Counted from the stretch's first letter, positions 1-8,295 are shown. The stretch: DNA of 38,379 bases from Bradyrhizobium genosp. SA-3 (GCF_004212635.1 NZ_PSRT01000081.1:1-38379), one strand, 5' to 3'. Program-made: numbers and translations. The notes: a model not told the origin generated them from the letters alone.

Positions 1-2
1 CT

Positions 3-362
3 CCCGTTGCCGCGCCCGCTCCCGTCGCTGCTGCTCCCGCGCCGGCCCCGGCTCCGGTTGCCGCGCCTGTGGCAGTACCGAACTCGCCGATCGGCGTGTG
101 GGCGACCGAAGAGAACAAGGGCAATGTTCGTGTCGAGCAGTGCGGTCCCAATCTCTGTGGTTACGCCGAGAAGACCAACGCGCGTATCCTGATCAACATG
201 AAGCCCGAGGGCTCGAAATGGAGTGGCCGCATCCACGACCCTGATTCCGGCCGCAATTACGACTCGACCATCGCGATGAAGGGCCCGAATGCGATGCGCG
301 TGCAGGGCTGCGCCTTCGGCGGCATGTTCTGTGGCGGTCAGACCTGGAAGCGCGTGAGCTGA
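3..362 (+). CDS. DUF2147-type exported protein, C-terminal part
   Basis: This open frame runs in from the left edge, so the N-terminus, probably with a signal peptide, is missing. The first ~23 residues are an Ala/Pro-only linker. A compact domain follows with GVWATE near its start, a CGPNLCGY motif, a WSGRIHDPDSG segment and a final QTWKRV. This order matches DUF2147, a small periplasmic beta-rich domain of unknown biochemical role. Four cysteines are visible, two in CGPNLCG and two near the end, so disulfides are plausible if it is exported. A GTG at 69 could be mistaken for the start, but the frame stays open and low-complexity upstream, so I treat the gene as truncated by the window edge. 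Function is unknown. Confidence 0.75.
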   Translation, partial: PVAAPAPVAAAPAPAPAPVAAPVAVPNSPIGVWATEENKGNVRVEQCGPNLCGYAEKTNARILINMKPEGSKWSGRIHDPDSGRNYDSTIAMKGPNAMRVQGCAFGGMFCGGQTWKRVS

Positions 363-400
363 CGCTGAAGGCGTCACATCGACAGGCAAGCACAAGTGAT

Positions 401-431
401 CGTCATGGCCGGGACAAGCCCGGCCATGACG
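401..431. repeat. REP-like palindrome, CGTCATGGCCGGG family
   Basis: Two perfect 13-base arms (401-413 and 419-431) flank a 5-base loop. The same core recurs at 5454-5541 and 25642-25671. It lies just upstream of the FecR-domain gene and argues against the upstream GTG at 396 as that gene's start, because the translation would then run through the repeat. Confidence 0.8.
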
Positions 432-596
432 GTGAGGAGATGCCGGAGCCAAAAACATTGGCATGACTCGCGAATGGTCTCGGGGACGCGCCGTTTGCAC
501 ATTCACCCCCTCCCTGCCACACGTGTTCATCCGCCATTCAGTTGCCCCCGGCTGAAATCCGCGGCTCTCGCCTCGCGTTCTCTCCGGGACCTCCTC

Positions 597-1994
597 GTGA
601 CTTCACTAGTAGTTTGGCGCCGCTCCGTGTTCGCGCTCGCCCTGCTGGCCTTGCCGCTGGCAGGCACAGGTGTGGCGTGCGCGTCCGAGGCCATCGAGCT
701 GGCACAGGCGCAGCCGCAAGCACAGCCGATACCCGCACCCTCCCCGACGCCGTCGGCCTCACCTAGCCCCGCGACAGACGCGCAGCCTGCCGCGGTCGAG
801 CCGATCGGCAACGTCGCGACCGTGACGGGGATCGCGACCGTGATCCGCGACAAGAACTCGTATCCGCTGCGCGTGCGCGACGACATCTATCTCAACGACG
901 TCGTGCAGACCTCGTCGAACTCCTCGCTCGGCATCACCTTCAACGACGCCACCACGTTCAACCTCTCGGCCAGCGCCAGGATCACCATCGACAATTACGT
1001 CTATGAGGACGGCGGCAAGCAGAACGCCGCGATCTTCGACGTCGGCAAGGGCACCGTCGCTTTCGTTGCCGCAGCGGTGGCAAAGACCGGCGACATGAAG
1101 ATCACGACGCCGACCGCGACGCTCGGCATCCGCGGCACCACCGGCGTTGTCGACGTGCCGGAAGGCGCGGCGGCGAACAGGGCGAGCAATGTCAACATCA
1201 AGCTCTATCCCGATGCCGACGGCCGGGTCGGGCACATCGACGTCGACGACCGCACAAGCGGCGCGCGGCTCGGCGCGCTGACGCAAGCAGCCAGCGGTTT
1301 TGCGATCCGGCCAGGTGCAGGCGGCGCCGGCGGCGTCATGCGCTTTGCCGCGGTGCCGATCACGATTCCACCGCAGCAGATCGCGCGCGACCGCGGCTTC
1401 GTCAGCCAGGTGCATCTGGCGCAGACCACGGGCCGGCAGATCGTCACCGAGCAGCGCGACTTCCGCCGCGCCAATCCCGGCGCGCCCAGCCGCATTCCGC
1501 GACCGCTCCAGCCGCAACAGCAGCAATTGCGGCCGACCACGCCGCCAAGCCAGCAGCCGCAGCGGCCGAACGGCCAGCCTGGTCAGAATTTCCGTCCGGG
1601 TCAGCAGCCGGGTACGCCGAACCGGCAAGGCGCGCAGCCTCCGCAGCGGCAGGGCCAAGGCGGCGCGGTGCAGCCGGGTGGCCAGCGCGCGGGTCAGGGG
1701 CAACAGCAGCGACAAGGCGAGCAGCAACAGAGACCGCTACATCAAGACCAGCAAGGCGCGGGTCGGCGGCAAGGAGCGCCACGCACCGAGCAAGGCATGC
1801 AGCCCGGTGGCGTGCAGCAACCGCAGCCGCAAGCGCCGCGCACGGGATTGCAGCCGGGTCAGCCAGCACAGCCACCTGCGGCCCAACAGCCAGGCGGCAT
1901 CCAACGTCAAGGCGGCTTCCAGCAGCGCCTCCCTGGCGCGCAACGCCCCGCAGCGCCGCGCAAACCGGCGCCGAAGGAGAAGGAGCGGCGGTGA
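597..1994 (+). CDS. FecR-domain exported protein with Gln/Pro/Gly-rich tail
   Basis: A protein of about 465 residues. The frame is open from GTG 396, but that stretch translates a palindromic repeat. I prefer GTG 597, which gives a classic signal peptide: two arginines, the hydrophobic run FALALLALPLAG, then a small-residue cleavage zone. An ATG at 474 is another option. After a short Pro/Ala/Gln linker comes a FecR domain (roughly residues 65-185): IGNVATVTGIATVIRDK, LNDVVQTSSNSSLGITF, then TATLGIRGTTGVVDVP. From about residue 290 to the end the protein is low-complexity Q, P, G and R. FecR domains usually occur in anti-sigma or surface-sensing proteins, but no FecI-like sigma factor or TonB receptor gene is adjacent. 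I infer an exported, possibly surface-linked protein of unknown role. Confidence 0.75.
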   Translation: MTSLVVWRRSVFALALLALPLAGTGVACASEAIELAQAQPQAQPIPAPSPTPSASPSPATDAQPAAVEPIGNVATVTGIATVIRDKNSYPLRVRDDIYLNDVVQTSSNSSLGITFNDATTFNLSASARITIDNYVYEDGGKQNAAIFDVGKGTVAFVAAAVAKTGDMKITTPTATLGIRGTTGVVDVPEGAAANRASNVNIKLYPDADGRVGHIDVDDRTSGARLGALTQAASGFAIRPGAGGAGGVMRFAAVPITIPPQQIARDRGFVSQVHLAQTTGRQIVTEQRDFRRANPGAPSRIPRPLQPQQQQLRPTTPPSQQPQRPNGQPGQNFRPGQQPGTPNRQGAQPPQRQGQGGAVQPGGQRAGQGQQQRQGEQQQRPLHQDQQGAGRRQGAPRTEQGMQPGGVQQPQPQAPRTGLQPGQPAQPPAAQQPGGIQRQGGFQQRLPGAQRPAAPRKPAPKEKERR

Positions 1995-2090
1995 CTCTTC
2001 CTTCTCCCCTTCGTGTGCGCGAAGCTGCATCGTCAGCGCGGCGGCGGTTCTGAGGAAATCGTGCGAAAGAAGCCCGCTCCGCCGCCTCCC

Positions 2091-2177
2091 CGTCATTGCG
2101 AGGAGCCCTTGCGACGAAGCAATCCAGAATCTTTCTGCGGAGAGATTCTGGATTGCTTCGCTGCGCTCGCAATGACG
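2091..2177. repeat. Long palindromic element, CGTCATTGCGAG family
   Basis: The ends are inverted copies (CGTCATTGCGAG and CTCGCAATGACG), and most of the 87 bases can fold into one long hairpin. A near-identical copy is at 28591-28678 and a short form at 20916-20962. It sits between the convergent FecR-domain and Nudix genes, where it may also act as a two-way terminator. Confidence 0.85.
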
Positions 2178-2244
2178 ACCTGGAACGAGGTGGCGTCACC
2201 GCACTAACTTGGAGATGCCGTTTTGCCCAGCACGCGGCGCGCGC

Positions 2245-2805
2245 TCATGCGTCGCCGCGGAGCCACGCCTTCACCTTCTGCAACAAACCATGCCGCAATT
2301 CATCGACCGACGCGGCTTCGGCCGGCGTCAGCGTCTGCAGGGCCGCATCGATGTCATCGGTCGCCGGTGGTGTGGGCGGCGGCGACGACGCAAGCCCTGC
2401 CGCCGCGAGCGCGATCGGGCCAACCTGCGTCAGGAACGCGCGCTCATACTCGCGCGACAGCCGCGAAATCGCATCCTCCAGTGTCAGCCAGTCCACCGCC
2501 TTGATGTCATTCATCAGTTTGCGGACCGGCCCGCCGTCAGCCTCCATCCGCCAGAAATGCACGGCCTTGGTGCGCCCGCCCGACTGATAGACCAGCGTGC
2601 CCAAAAATTCGTGCACCGCGACGTTGTGGCCGGTCTCCTCCAGCACCTCGCGGTGCGCGGCTTCTTTCGGCGTTTCGCCGTCGTCGAGCTTGCCCTTGGG
2701 CAAGACCCATTCATTGCGCTTGCGCTGGCGCACCACTGCAATCAGCGGCGTCGAACCACGCCGCAGCACGATACCACCCGCCGCCATCACCGGCGCCCGC
2801 GCCAT
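2245..2805 (-). CDS. Nudix hydrolase
   Basis: A protein of about 186 residues from ATG 2805; an in-frame TTG lies at 2811. The Nudix box is clear: GKLDDGETPKEAAHREVLEE followed by TGH fits G-x5-E-x7-RE-x2-EE-x-G, the Mg2+-binding helix that cleaves a nucleoside diphosphate linked to another group. An AAGGIVLRRG strand and RNEWVLPKGK precede the box, typical of DIPP/MutT-like members acting on inositol pyrophosphates, dinucleoside polyphosphates or oxidised nucleotides. The C-terminal ~45 residues are an Ala/Pro-rich linker and a charged helix outside the domain. The gene lies 66 bases downstream of psd on the same strand and may be co-transcribed. The substrate cannot be read from sequence. 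Confidence 0.88.
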   Translation of the reverse strand: MARAPVMAAGGIVLRRGSTPLIAVVRQRKRNEWVLPKGKLDDGETPKEAAHREVLEETGHNVAVHEFLGTLVYQSGGRTKAVHFWRMEADGGPVRKLMNDIKAVDWLTLEDAISRLSREYERAFLTQVGPIALAAAGLASSPPPTPPATDDIDAALQTLTPAEAASVDELRHGLLQKVKAWLRGDA

Positions 2806-2871
2806 CACCAAATCCGTATCGGTCGAACCGCCCCGCTGACGATATAGGCCGCGGGCGCGGCGGATTGAAGG

Positions 2872-3735
2872 CTACTTTCTTTTCAGCAGCGCTTGACCTG
2901 CGCGAATGCGCGTGCCCTCCGTGATGCCGTCGCAGAACGTGAAATCGCCGGGCGCCAAGATGATGATGGTCGAGCCATGCTCGAACCAGCCCAGCTCTTC
3001 GCCCTTGCTCACCTTGACGTCGCAGGGGAAATTGACCGGCCCGCGTGTCTGCGCGTTCAGCACCATGTCGAGGAAGTGCAGGCGGATGCTCGCAACCAGG
3101 ATCGCCGCTACCGGCACCAGCGTCACGGCCTCGCCAGTCGACAAATGCGTGCGAATGACCGCGCGCTCGTTCTTGCAGAACAGGCGCTCGACCCGCTTCA
3201 GCGCGATCGGATTGACGTTCCAGACGTCGCCATGGATCAGCGTGACGCGTTCGATATGCGCGTCACAGGGCGCATGGAAACGGTGATACATGCTCGAGGT
3301 CAGCCGCAGCGTGACGAAGTTTCCGTTGCGGTGCTGGTCGACGAGCGCGGAATCGCCGACGAGGTCGAGCAGCGAATAAGGCGCGCCCTTGACCTGAAAC
3401 AGTTCGGTGTCGGCGATCCTTCCATGGGCACCGACAATGCCGTCGGAGGGGCTGGCGACCACCGCTGGGTCCGGATCGAACGGCCGCAGGCCCGGCTTGA
3501 GCTCCCGGGTGAAGCAGTCGTGCAGACTCCGGAAGTGGGTCTTATGCGCCTCCGACAGATCGAGGTCGGAGAACAGCTTCCACAGCGCAATCGAGACGTC
3601 CCGCACCAGAGGGTTCTCGATCTTGGAGAACCAGCCCATGAAGCGGGTCAGCGCGGCACGCGGGATACGGTTGGTCAACAGGAAGTTGAGGTCTTCCTGC
3701 TGGGTGAAAGAGGCGATGAGGGCTTTGACTGTCAT
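2872..3735 (-). CDS. psd: Phosphatidylserine decarboxylase proenzyme
   Basis: A protein of 287 residues, normal for the long bacterial class. It converts phosphatidylserine to phosphatidylethanolamine at the inner membrane. The proenzyme self-cleaves between Gly and Ser of a GST motif to form a pyruvoyl group; here it is EHGST with Ser ~255 in place of the common LGST. The other catalytic signatures are present: SPSDG (Asp ~98) and YHRFHAP (His ~151 and ~154). The N-terminal ~80 residues resemble the family's membrane-association region. It is divergent from the aminotransferase gene, with only 35 bases between the starts, and is followed by the Nudix gene. In many rhizobia pssA lies beside psd; no pssA is seen here. 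A PmtA-type methyltransferase that would use the product is 3 kb away. Confidence 0.93.
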   Translation of the reverse strand: MTVKALIASFTQQEDLNFLLTNRIPRAALTRFMGWFSKIENPLVRDVSIALWKLFSDLDLSEAHKTHFRSLHDCFTRELKPGLRPFDPDPAVVASPSDGIVGAHGRIADTELFQVKGAPYSLLDLVGDSALVDQHRNGNFVTLRLTSSMYHRFHAPCDAHIERVTLIHGDVWNVNPIALKRVERLFCKNERAVIRTHLSTGEAVTLVPVAAILVASIRLHFLDMVLNAQTRGPVNFPCDVKVSKGEELGWFEHGSTIIILAPGDFTFCDGITEGTRIRAGQALLKRK

Positions 3736-3770
3736 GAATCTGTCAGCTCGCAGAGTTAGCGCTTGTTGTC

Positions 3771-5435
3771 ATGGAAACGACACTCCCGATTCTCTCGATG
3801 TCCGTGGCCGCCGCAGCGTCCGCTGCCGCCGCCTTCCCGAAGCTCAAGGCGCGCATCGAGCTCTCCCGCGCCAAGCACCGCTCGCTCTCCGGGCACTCCA
3901 AGATGTCGCGCCGGGTGGCAAAGCTGCTCCCGTTCTACGAGTTTAGCGGTGACCGTTATTTCGGCTGCGACGGCGCGCCGGCGAACGTAGTGAAGCAGCG
4001 CAAGGAAGCCTTCTTCCGCCTCGCCAGCCTCTACGCCGAGCGCTACCCCAAGGGCCGCGCGATGACGAAGGAAGCGGCCGAGACAATCTCCGATCTCAAC
4101 TTCACCGAAAGCTACCGCGTGCCGTTCCAGTTCTCGCGTCTCGTCCGCGAGCACCTGGGCACCTCGACCTTCATGGAGTCCTCGCGCGGCGTCACCGTCA
4201 CCGATGTCGACGGCAACACCTCCTACGACCTTACCGGCTCCTATGGAGTCAACATCTTCGGCAACGACTTCTACAAGGAGTGCATCGAGGGCGCCGAGAA
4301 GCGGGCGCATGGGCTCGGACCGGTGCTCGGCCCCTACCACCCCGTCATCCTCGAGAATGTGCAGCGGCTCCGCCAGATCTCCGGCCTCGACGAGGTCTCG
4401 TTCCACATGTCCGGCACCGAAGCCGTGATGCAGGCGGTGCGGCTGGCGCGCTACCACACCAAGCGTACGCATCTCGTCCGCTTCGCCGGCGCCTATCATG
4501 GCTGGTGGGGCGACGTGCAGCCCGGCGTCGGCAATCCGATTCCCGCGCACGAGACCTACACCCTCGCCGAGATGTCGGAGAAGACGCTGCACGTGCTGCG
4601 GACCCGCAAGGACATTGCCTGCGTGCTGGTCAATCCGCTGCAGGGCCTGCATCCGAACGCCAATGCGCCCGGCGATTCCTCGCTGGTCGATTCCTCCCGC
4701 GGCGGCAATTTCGACCGCACGGCCTACACCGAATGGCTGAAGAAGCTTCGCGAGGTCTGCGACCAACGCGGCATTGTGCTGATCTTCGACGAGGTCTTCG
4801 TCGGCTTCCGTCTCGCCGCCGGCGGCGCCCAGGAATACTTCGGCGTCAAGGCCGACATGGTGACCTACGGCAAGAGCCTCGCGGGGGGCCTGCCGATCGG
4901 CGTCGTCTGCGGCAAACGCGAGTTGATGCGCCGCTTCCGCGACGACCGTCCCGCCGATATCTGCTTTGCCCGCGGCACCTTCAACTCGCATCCCTACGTC
5001 ATGACGGCGATGGACGAGTTCTTGAGCCGGCTCGCCAGCCCCAACTTCCGCGCCGTCTATGACCACCTGGAGGAAACCTGGAACGGCCGCGTCCAGAAAC
5101 TCAACCAAATGATGACCGATGCCGGCCTGCCGGTGCGGTTCGCCAACTTCTCCTCGATCTGGACGGTGAAATACACCACCCCGTCCCGCTACAACTGGAT
5201 GCTGCAATATTACCTGCGCGCGGAGGGCCTGGCGCTGAGCTGGGTCGGCACCGGACGGCTGATCTTCAGCCTGAACTACACCGACGCCGACTTCACCGAG
5301 GTCGCCGAACGCTTCGTCCGCGCAGCCGAAAAAATGAAGGCCGACGGCTTCTGGTGGCACGATGGCGTGCTCACCAACAAGAACATCAAGCGGCAGATCC
5401 TGAAAGAGATGCTGGCCAAGCGCTTTGGGCGCTGA
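3771..5435 (+). CDS. PLP-dependent class III aminotransferase, GSA-aminomutase-like, long N-terminus
   Basis: A protein of 554 residues (545 if ATG 3798 is used). Fold type I class III signatures are clear: SGTEA (~214-218), AYHGWWG (~241-247), IFDEVFVGFR (~338-347, the cofactor Asp) and VTYGKSLAGG with the Schiff-base Lys ~368. The centre resembles glutamate-1-semialdehyde 2,1-aminomutase and the aminotransferase domains embedded in polyketide/peptide synthases (GSYGVNIFG). Unlike GSA aminomutase (~430 residues), it has ~130 extra N-terminal residues with basic helices. It is divergent from psd and convergent with the Mpo1-like gene. HemL is usually a plain ~430-residue enzyme, so I doubt a haem role. 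Amination of an acyl or lipid precursor is possible but is only inferred from the neighbours. Confidence 0.85.
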   Translation: METTLPILSMSVAAAASAAAAFPKLKARIELSRAKHRSLSGHSKMSRRVAKLLPFYEFSGDRYFGCDGAPANVVKQRKEAFFRLASLYAERYPKGRAMTKEAAETISDLNFTESYRVPFQFSRLVREHLGTSTFMESSRGVTVTDVDGNTSYDLTGSYGVNIFGNDFYKECIEGAEKRAHGLGPVLGPYHPVILENVQRLRQISGLDEVSFHMSGTEAVMQAVRLARYHTKRTHLVRFAGAYHGWWGDVQPGVGNPIPAHETYTLAEMSEKTLHVLRTRKDIACVLVNPLQGLHPNANAPGDSSLVDSSRGGNFDRTAYTEWLKKLREVCDQRGIVLIFDEVFVGFRLAAGGAQEYFGVKADMVTYGKSLAGGLPIGVVCGKRELMRRFRDDRPADICFARGTFNSHPYVMTAMDEFLSRLASPNFRAVYDHLEETWNGRVQKLNQMMTDAGLPVRFANFSSIWTVKYTTPSRYNWMLQYYLRAEGLALSWVGTGRLIFSLNYTDADFTEVAERFVRAAEKMKADGFWWHDGVLTNKNIKRQILKEMLAKRFGR

Positions 5436-5453
5436 GGCTGCGTCCACCGACGC

Positions 5454-5541
5454 CGTCATGGCCGGGCTTGTCCCGGCCATCCACGCGTCTCCGCGCGTGG
5501 GCTCCAAGACGTGGATGCCCGGGACAAGCCCGGGCATGACG
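5454..5541. repeat. Composite palindromic repeat, CGTCATGGCCGGG family
   Basis: The outer arms (about 5454-5488 and 5509-5541) are long inverted repeats, each of which also contains its own small palindrome. It fills the gap between the convergent aminotransferase and Mpo1-like genes and could terminate both transcripts. Confidence 0.8.
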
Positions 5542-5581
5542 TAACCATTAGACATCGGAGTGTTTGTTGTGCGCAGCGCGC

Positions 5582-6241
5582 TCAGGCGTGCTGCTCTTCG
5601 AGCGTGGGCTCGCCGATGAGGCCCAGCGTGTGCTCGGGGTTGAGGTGCAGGCCGGGGTCCATCAGCTCGCCGCGCATCAGCGCGATCGGGGCCTTGTGAT
5701 AGAGCATCAGATCGTGGAACGGGTCGGTCAGGATCTTGGTCATCCAGACGAGGCCGGTCTCGACGTCGCGGATGAAGAACAGATGCACGGTGCGGAACAA
5801 GAGGCCGCCGCCGCCGACCACGAGCCAGATCTTCGCCACCTGCCGCATGAAGTCGGTCGCGCTCGCCCAGGGCGTGAACAGGCCGAACAGCGTGGGGTCG
5901 ACGACCAGCACCAGCGGTGAGAGCGCCCAGATCGCCATCAGCACCACCTTGCGCTGAAGGTTGTAGCCGACCTTGATCTCTTCCTTGTGCTCGTGCGTCG
6001 CCTGGTTGATGTGGTCGTAATCATGCGGCTCGAAGAAGAAGTGACCAGCCTGGCGCGAGGTCATCGAGACCAGCCAGCCGACCAGCCCGGAGACCACGGG
6101 ATCGATGAACAGCCAGACATAGGCAAAGAGAAAGCTCAGCGCGCTGACGAAGTGCAGGCTCTGATTGATGCGGCTGTGGTGATAGTAGCGATGGTCGTCC
6201 CAGCGCTGGATGCGCAGCTGCTCGAGATAATTCTTGATCAT
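5582..6241 (-). CDS. Mpo1/DUF962-like integral membrane protein
   Basis: A protein of about 219 residues. ATG 6241 is chosen because GGGGAAGAGC sits just upstream; the frame is open back to 6310. Hydrophobic segments occur near residues 30-70 (FVSALSFLFAYVWLFID and VVSGLVGWLVSM), 105-125 (VVLMAIWALSPLVLVVD) and 140-165 (IWLVVGGGGLLFRTVHLFF). Histidine motifs lie around the first pair: HRYYHHSRINQSLHF, then RQAGHFFFEPHDYDH. The N..H and Q.GH..FE patterns resemble DUF962/Mpo1, a membrane family whose yeast member is an iron-dependent dioxygenase in 2-hydroxy fatty acid alpha-oxidation. It is the last gene of a likely operon after the GT4 and PmtA-type genes, so a lipid role is plausible. The family assignment is by motif only. 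Confidence 0.6.
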   Translation of the reverse strand: MIKNYLEQLRIQRWDDHRYYHHSRINQSLHFVSALSFLFAYVWLFIDPVVSGLVGWLVSMTSRQAGHFFFEPHDYDHINQATHEHKEEIKVGYNLQRKVVLMAIWALSPLVLVVDPTLFGLFTPWASATDFMRQVAKIWLVVGGGGLLFRTVHLFFIRDVETGLVWMTKILTDPFHDLMLYHKAPIALMRGELMDPGLHLNPEHTLGLIGEPTLEEQHA

Positions 6242-6361
6242 GCTCTTCCCCAAAATGCTTTCGGGTACGGGATTTAAAGGGATTCGATGTACGCCGTGTG
6301 ACATCATCATTTTGTCATGTGACGATGTGCAGCGGCGCGATGACGCACGCGACGCGTAAGC

Positions 6362-7051
6362 TCACGCCGCCTTGGCGACCTCGACCTTGCGGAAGCGCAC
6401 CAGCGAGAAGTGTCCGAGCGGCGGAATCAGGCGGCGCTCGGCGAGCTCGATGCCATGCGCGCCAGCCAGCCACATCGCATAGCGCGACCAGGCGAACTCG
6501 GCGGTGCGGAAGCCGAGTGGACGCACCACCGGCTGGAGCTTCTGCTCGATGAAGCGGCGCATGCCGGTGTCAGCGCTGACGCGGGTGAGGATGATCAGCT
6601 CGCCGCCCGGACGCAGCACGCGGGCGAATTCGTCGAGCGCTTTTTCCGGATTTGGCACGGCGGTGACGACATATTGCGCCATCACGACGTCGAACGAATT
6701 GTCGGGGAATTCGAGCTTCTCGGCATCCATCACCGCGAGGCCCTCGACGTTCTTCAGCTTTTGCTCCGTCACGCGGCGGCGCGCCTTGTCGAGCATCGCT
6801 TCCGAGATGTCGGTGCCGAAGATGCGCAGGTTCGGGGCGTAGAGCGGCAGCGAGATGCCGGTGCCGACGCCGACCTCGAGCACCCGGCCGCCGATCTTGT
6901 TGGTGGCCGCGATCGCCGCCTGCCGGCCCTTGGCGAACACGCCGCCGAACACGAGGTCGTAGACCGGCGCCCAACGGTCATAGGCCTGCTCAACCGTGCC
7001 GCGGGTGAGGTCGAGCTGCTGGGTGCCGTCAAGGTTCATGATCTTAGCCAT
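6362..7051 (-). CDS. pmtA: SAM-dependent methyltransferase, PmtA-type phosphatidylethanolamine N-methyltransferase
   Basis: A soluble class I methyltransferase of 229 residues. Motif I is VLEVGVGTGISLPLY (~56-70), the acidic end of beta-2 is FGTDISEAML, and motif IV is FDVVMAQYVVTAVPNPEKAL. The segment YDRWAPVYDLVFG near residue 24 is typical of Rhodobacter-type PmtA, which methylates phosphatidylethanolamine up to three times to give phosphatidylcholine. Bradyrhizobia carry several Pmt enzymes with different preferences, so the exact step is uncertain. It follows the GT4 gene by 33 bases and precedes the Mpo1-like gene by 120 bases on the same strand. A nearby Psd supplies the likely substrate. 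Other methyltransferases of the UbiE/Coq5 superfamily share these motifs; ATG 7051 is chosen, with ATG 7039 an alternative. Confidence 0.78.
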   Translation of the reverse strand: MAKIMNLDGTQQLDLTRGTVEQAYDRWAPVYDLVFGGVFAKGRQAAIAATNKIGGRVLEVGVGTGISLPLYAPNLRIFGTDISEAMLDKARRRVTEQKLKNVEGLAVMDAEKLEFPDNSFDVVMAQYVVTAVPNPEKALDEFARVLRPGGELIILTRVSADTGMRRFIEQKLQPVVRPLGFRTAEFAWSRYAMWLAGAHGIELAERRLIPPLGHFSLVRFRKVEVAKAA

Positions 7052-7084
7052 CGATGAGGTTCTCGCTGTGGTTCTAATTGAAGA

Positions 7085-8137
7085 TCAACCGCGCACCGGC
7101 CGCCGCGCCATGCGAGGCGAGGCGCGCAAGACGCGACTGGGCTGAAGTGAGGTGAGATTGCCGACGAACTGGCGCGCGCTGTTCTCCCAGGAGCGCTCCA
7201 GCGCGAAGTTGCGGCAGGTCTCGCGCGACATCGTGAGCGCGCGGAGGCACGCGGAGCGCAGATCATGATCGATCGCGCCGATCGGATGATCGGCGATGAC
7301 GTCCTTCGGTCCCGTCACCGGAAAGGCCGCAACCGGAGTGCCGCAGGCGAGCGCCTCGAGCTGCACCACGCCGAAGGTGTCAGTCAGGCTCGGAAACACG
7401 AAGACGTCGGCCGCGGCGAGATGCGCGGTGAGATCGGCCCCCTTCTTCTCGCCGAGGAAGACGGCGCCGGGATATTTCTTTTCCAGCGCGGCCTTCTGCG
7501 GGCCATCGCCGACGACGACCTTGGTGCCGGGCAGGTCGAGCGAAAGGAAGGCTTCGAGATTCTTCTCCACCGCGACGCGGCCCATCGTCATGAAGATCGG
7601 GCGCGGCAGGTCGAGAGCTGCCGGGCTGTCGGGATGGAACAGCTCGGTGTTGACGCCGCGCGTCCAGAAGCCGAGCCGCTTGAAGCCGCGTTCGGACAGC
7701 TCCTGCCGCAGCGAGGGCGTCGCCACCATGGTCATGGCGGCAGCATCGTGGAAGTGGCGCAGCACGGCATAACCGATGCTCGCGGGAATGCGGGTCCGCA
7801 CCGAGACATATTCGGGAAAGCGCGTCGTATAGGAGGTGGTGAAGGCGAGCCGGTTGCGACGGCAATAGGCCCGCGCGGCCCAGCCGATCGGGCCTTCGGT
7901 CGCAATGTGCAGCGCTTCCGGCGCGGCCTTCTCGATCCGCCGCGCGATCTCCTTACCCGTCGGCAGCGCGATGCGCAGGCCTGGATAGGTCGGCAGCGGC
8001 CATGACCGAAAGCCGTCCGGGGTCAGGAAGTCGATCTCGACATCGAGAGCCTTGGCCGCGCTCGCCAGCGAGGTCAGCGTCCGCACCACACCGTTGACCT
8101 GCGGATGCCAGGCGTCGGTCGCGATTAATACCCGCAT
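7085..8137 (-). CDS. GT4-family glycosyltransferase
   Basis: A protein of about 350 residues from ATG 8137; the open frame extends to 8227 but the domain starts exactly at MRVLIATDAWHPQVNGVVRT. Family GT4 features follow in order: a glycine-rich acceptor loop at the N-terminus, TEGPIGWAARAYCRR, the hinge TRGVNTELFHP, then donor-site elements MGRVAVEKNLEAF and VFPSLTDTFGVVQLEALACG, the E-x7-E-like region that binds the nucleotide sugar. This subgroup includes diacylglycerol glycosyltransferases and mannosyltransferases. Because it leads an operon with a phospholipid methyltransferase and an Mpo1-like protein, I infer glycosylation of a membrane lipid, but the sugar and acceptor cannot be told from sequence. 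No signal peptide or membrane span is visible, as expected for a peripheral enzyme. Confidence 0.87.
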   Translation of the reverse strand: MRVLIATDAWHPQVNGVVRTLTSLASAAKALDVEIDFLTPDGFRSWPLPTYPGLRIALPTGKEIARRIEKAAPEALHIATEGPIGWAARAYCRRNRLAFTTSYTTRFPEYVSVRTRIPASIGYAVLRHFHDAAAMTMVATPSLRQELSERGFKRLGFWTRGVNTELFHPDSPAALDLPRPIFMTMGRVAVEKNLEAFLSLDLPGTKVVVGDGPQKAALEKKYPGAVFLGEKKGADLTAHLAAADVFVFPSLTDTFGVVQLEALACGTPVAAFPVTGPKDVIADHPIGAIDHDLRSACLRALTMSRETCRNFALERSWENSARQFVGNLTSLQPSRVLRASPRMARRPVRG

Positions 8138-8251
8138 GGGAAAATCCCGAGAGTTTGATGATTCTCGGTTTCCGACCATCAACGAAGGATATTTCAGGCG
8201 TATGACGTCACAGAAGTGTCGGCCCACTGTTTTGTTCGTTAACGGATCTGC

Positions 8252-8295
8252 GCGGCCACGAAACTGTCATGAAACAATCCTTGCGGCCACGAAAC
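8252..8295. promoter_or_regulatory. 13-base direct repeats, candidate operator
   Basis: GCGGCCACGAAAC occurs at 8252-8264 and again at 8283-8295. The 31-base spacing is about three helical turns, so two bound proteins would sit on the same DNA face. The site lies 120-160 bases upstream of the L,D-transpeptidase start and 115-158 bases from the divergent GT4 start. The bound factor is unknown. Confidence 0.4.

Noticed and set aside
396..596. An N-terminal extension of the FecR-domain protein
   Set aside because: It would translate a REP-like palindrome and push the signal peptide far inside the protein.
3756..5555. A 599-codon open frame on the minus strand
   Set aside because: It lies opposite the aminotransferase gene and has no domain signature; the plus-strand protein has all class III motifs.
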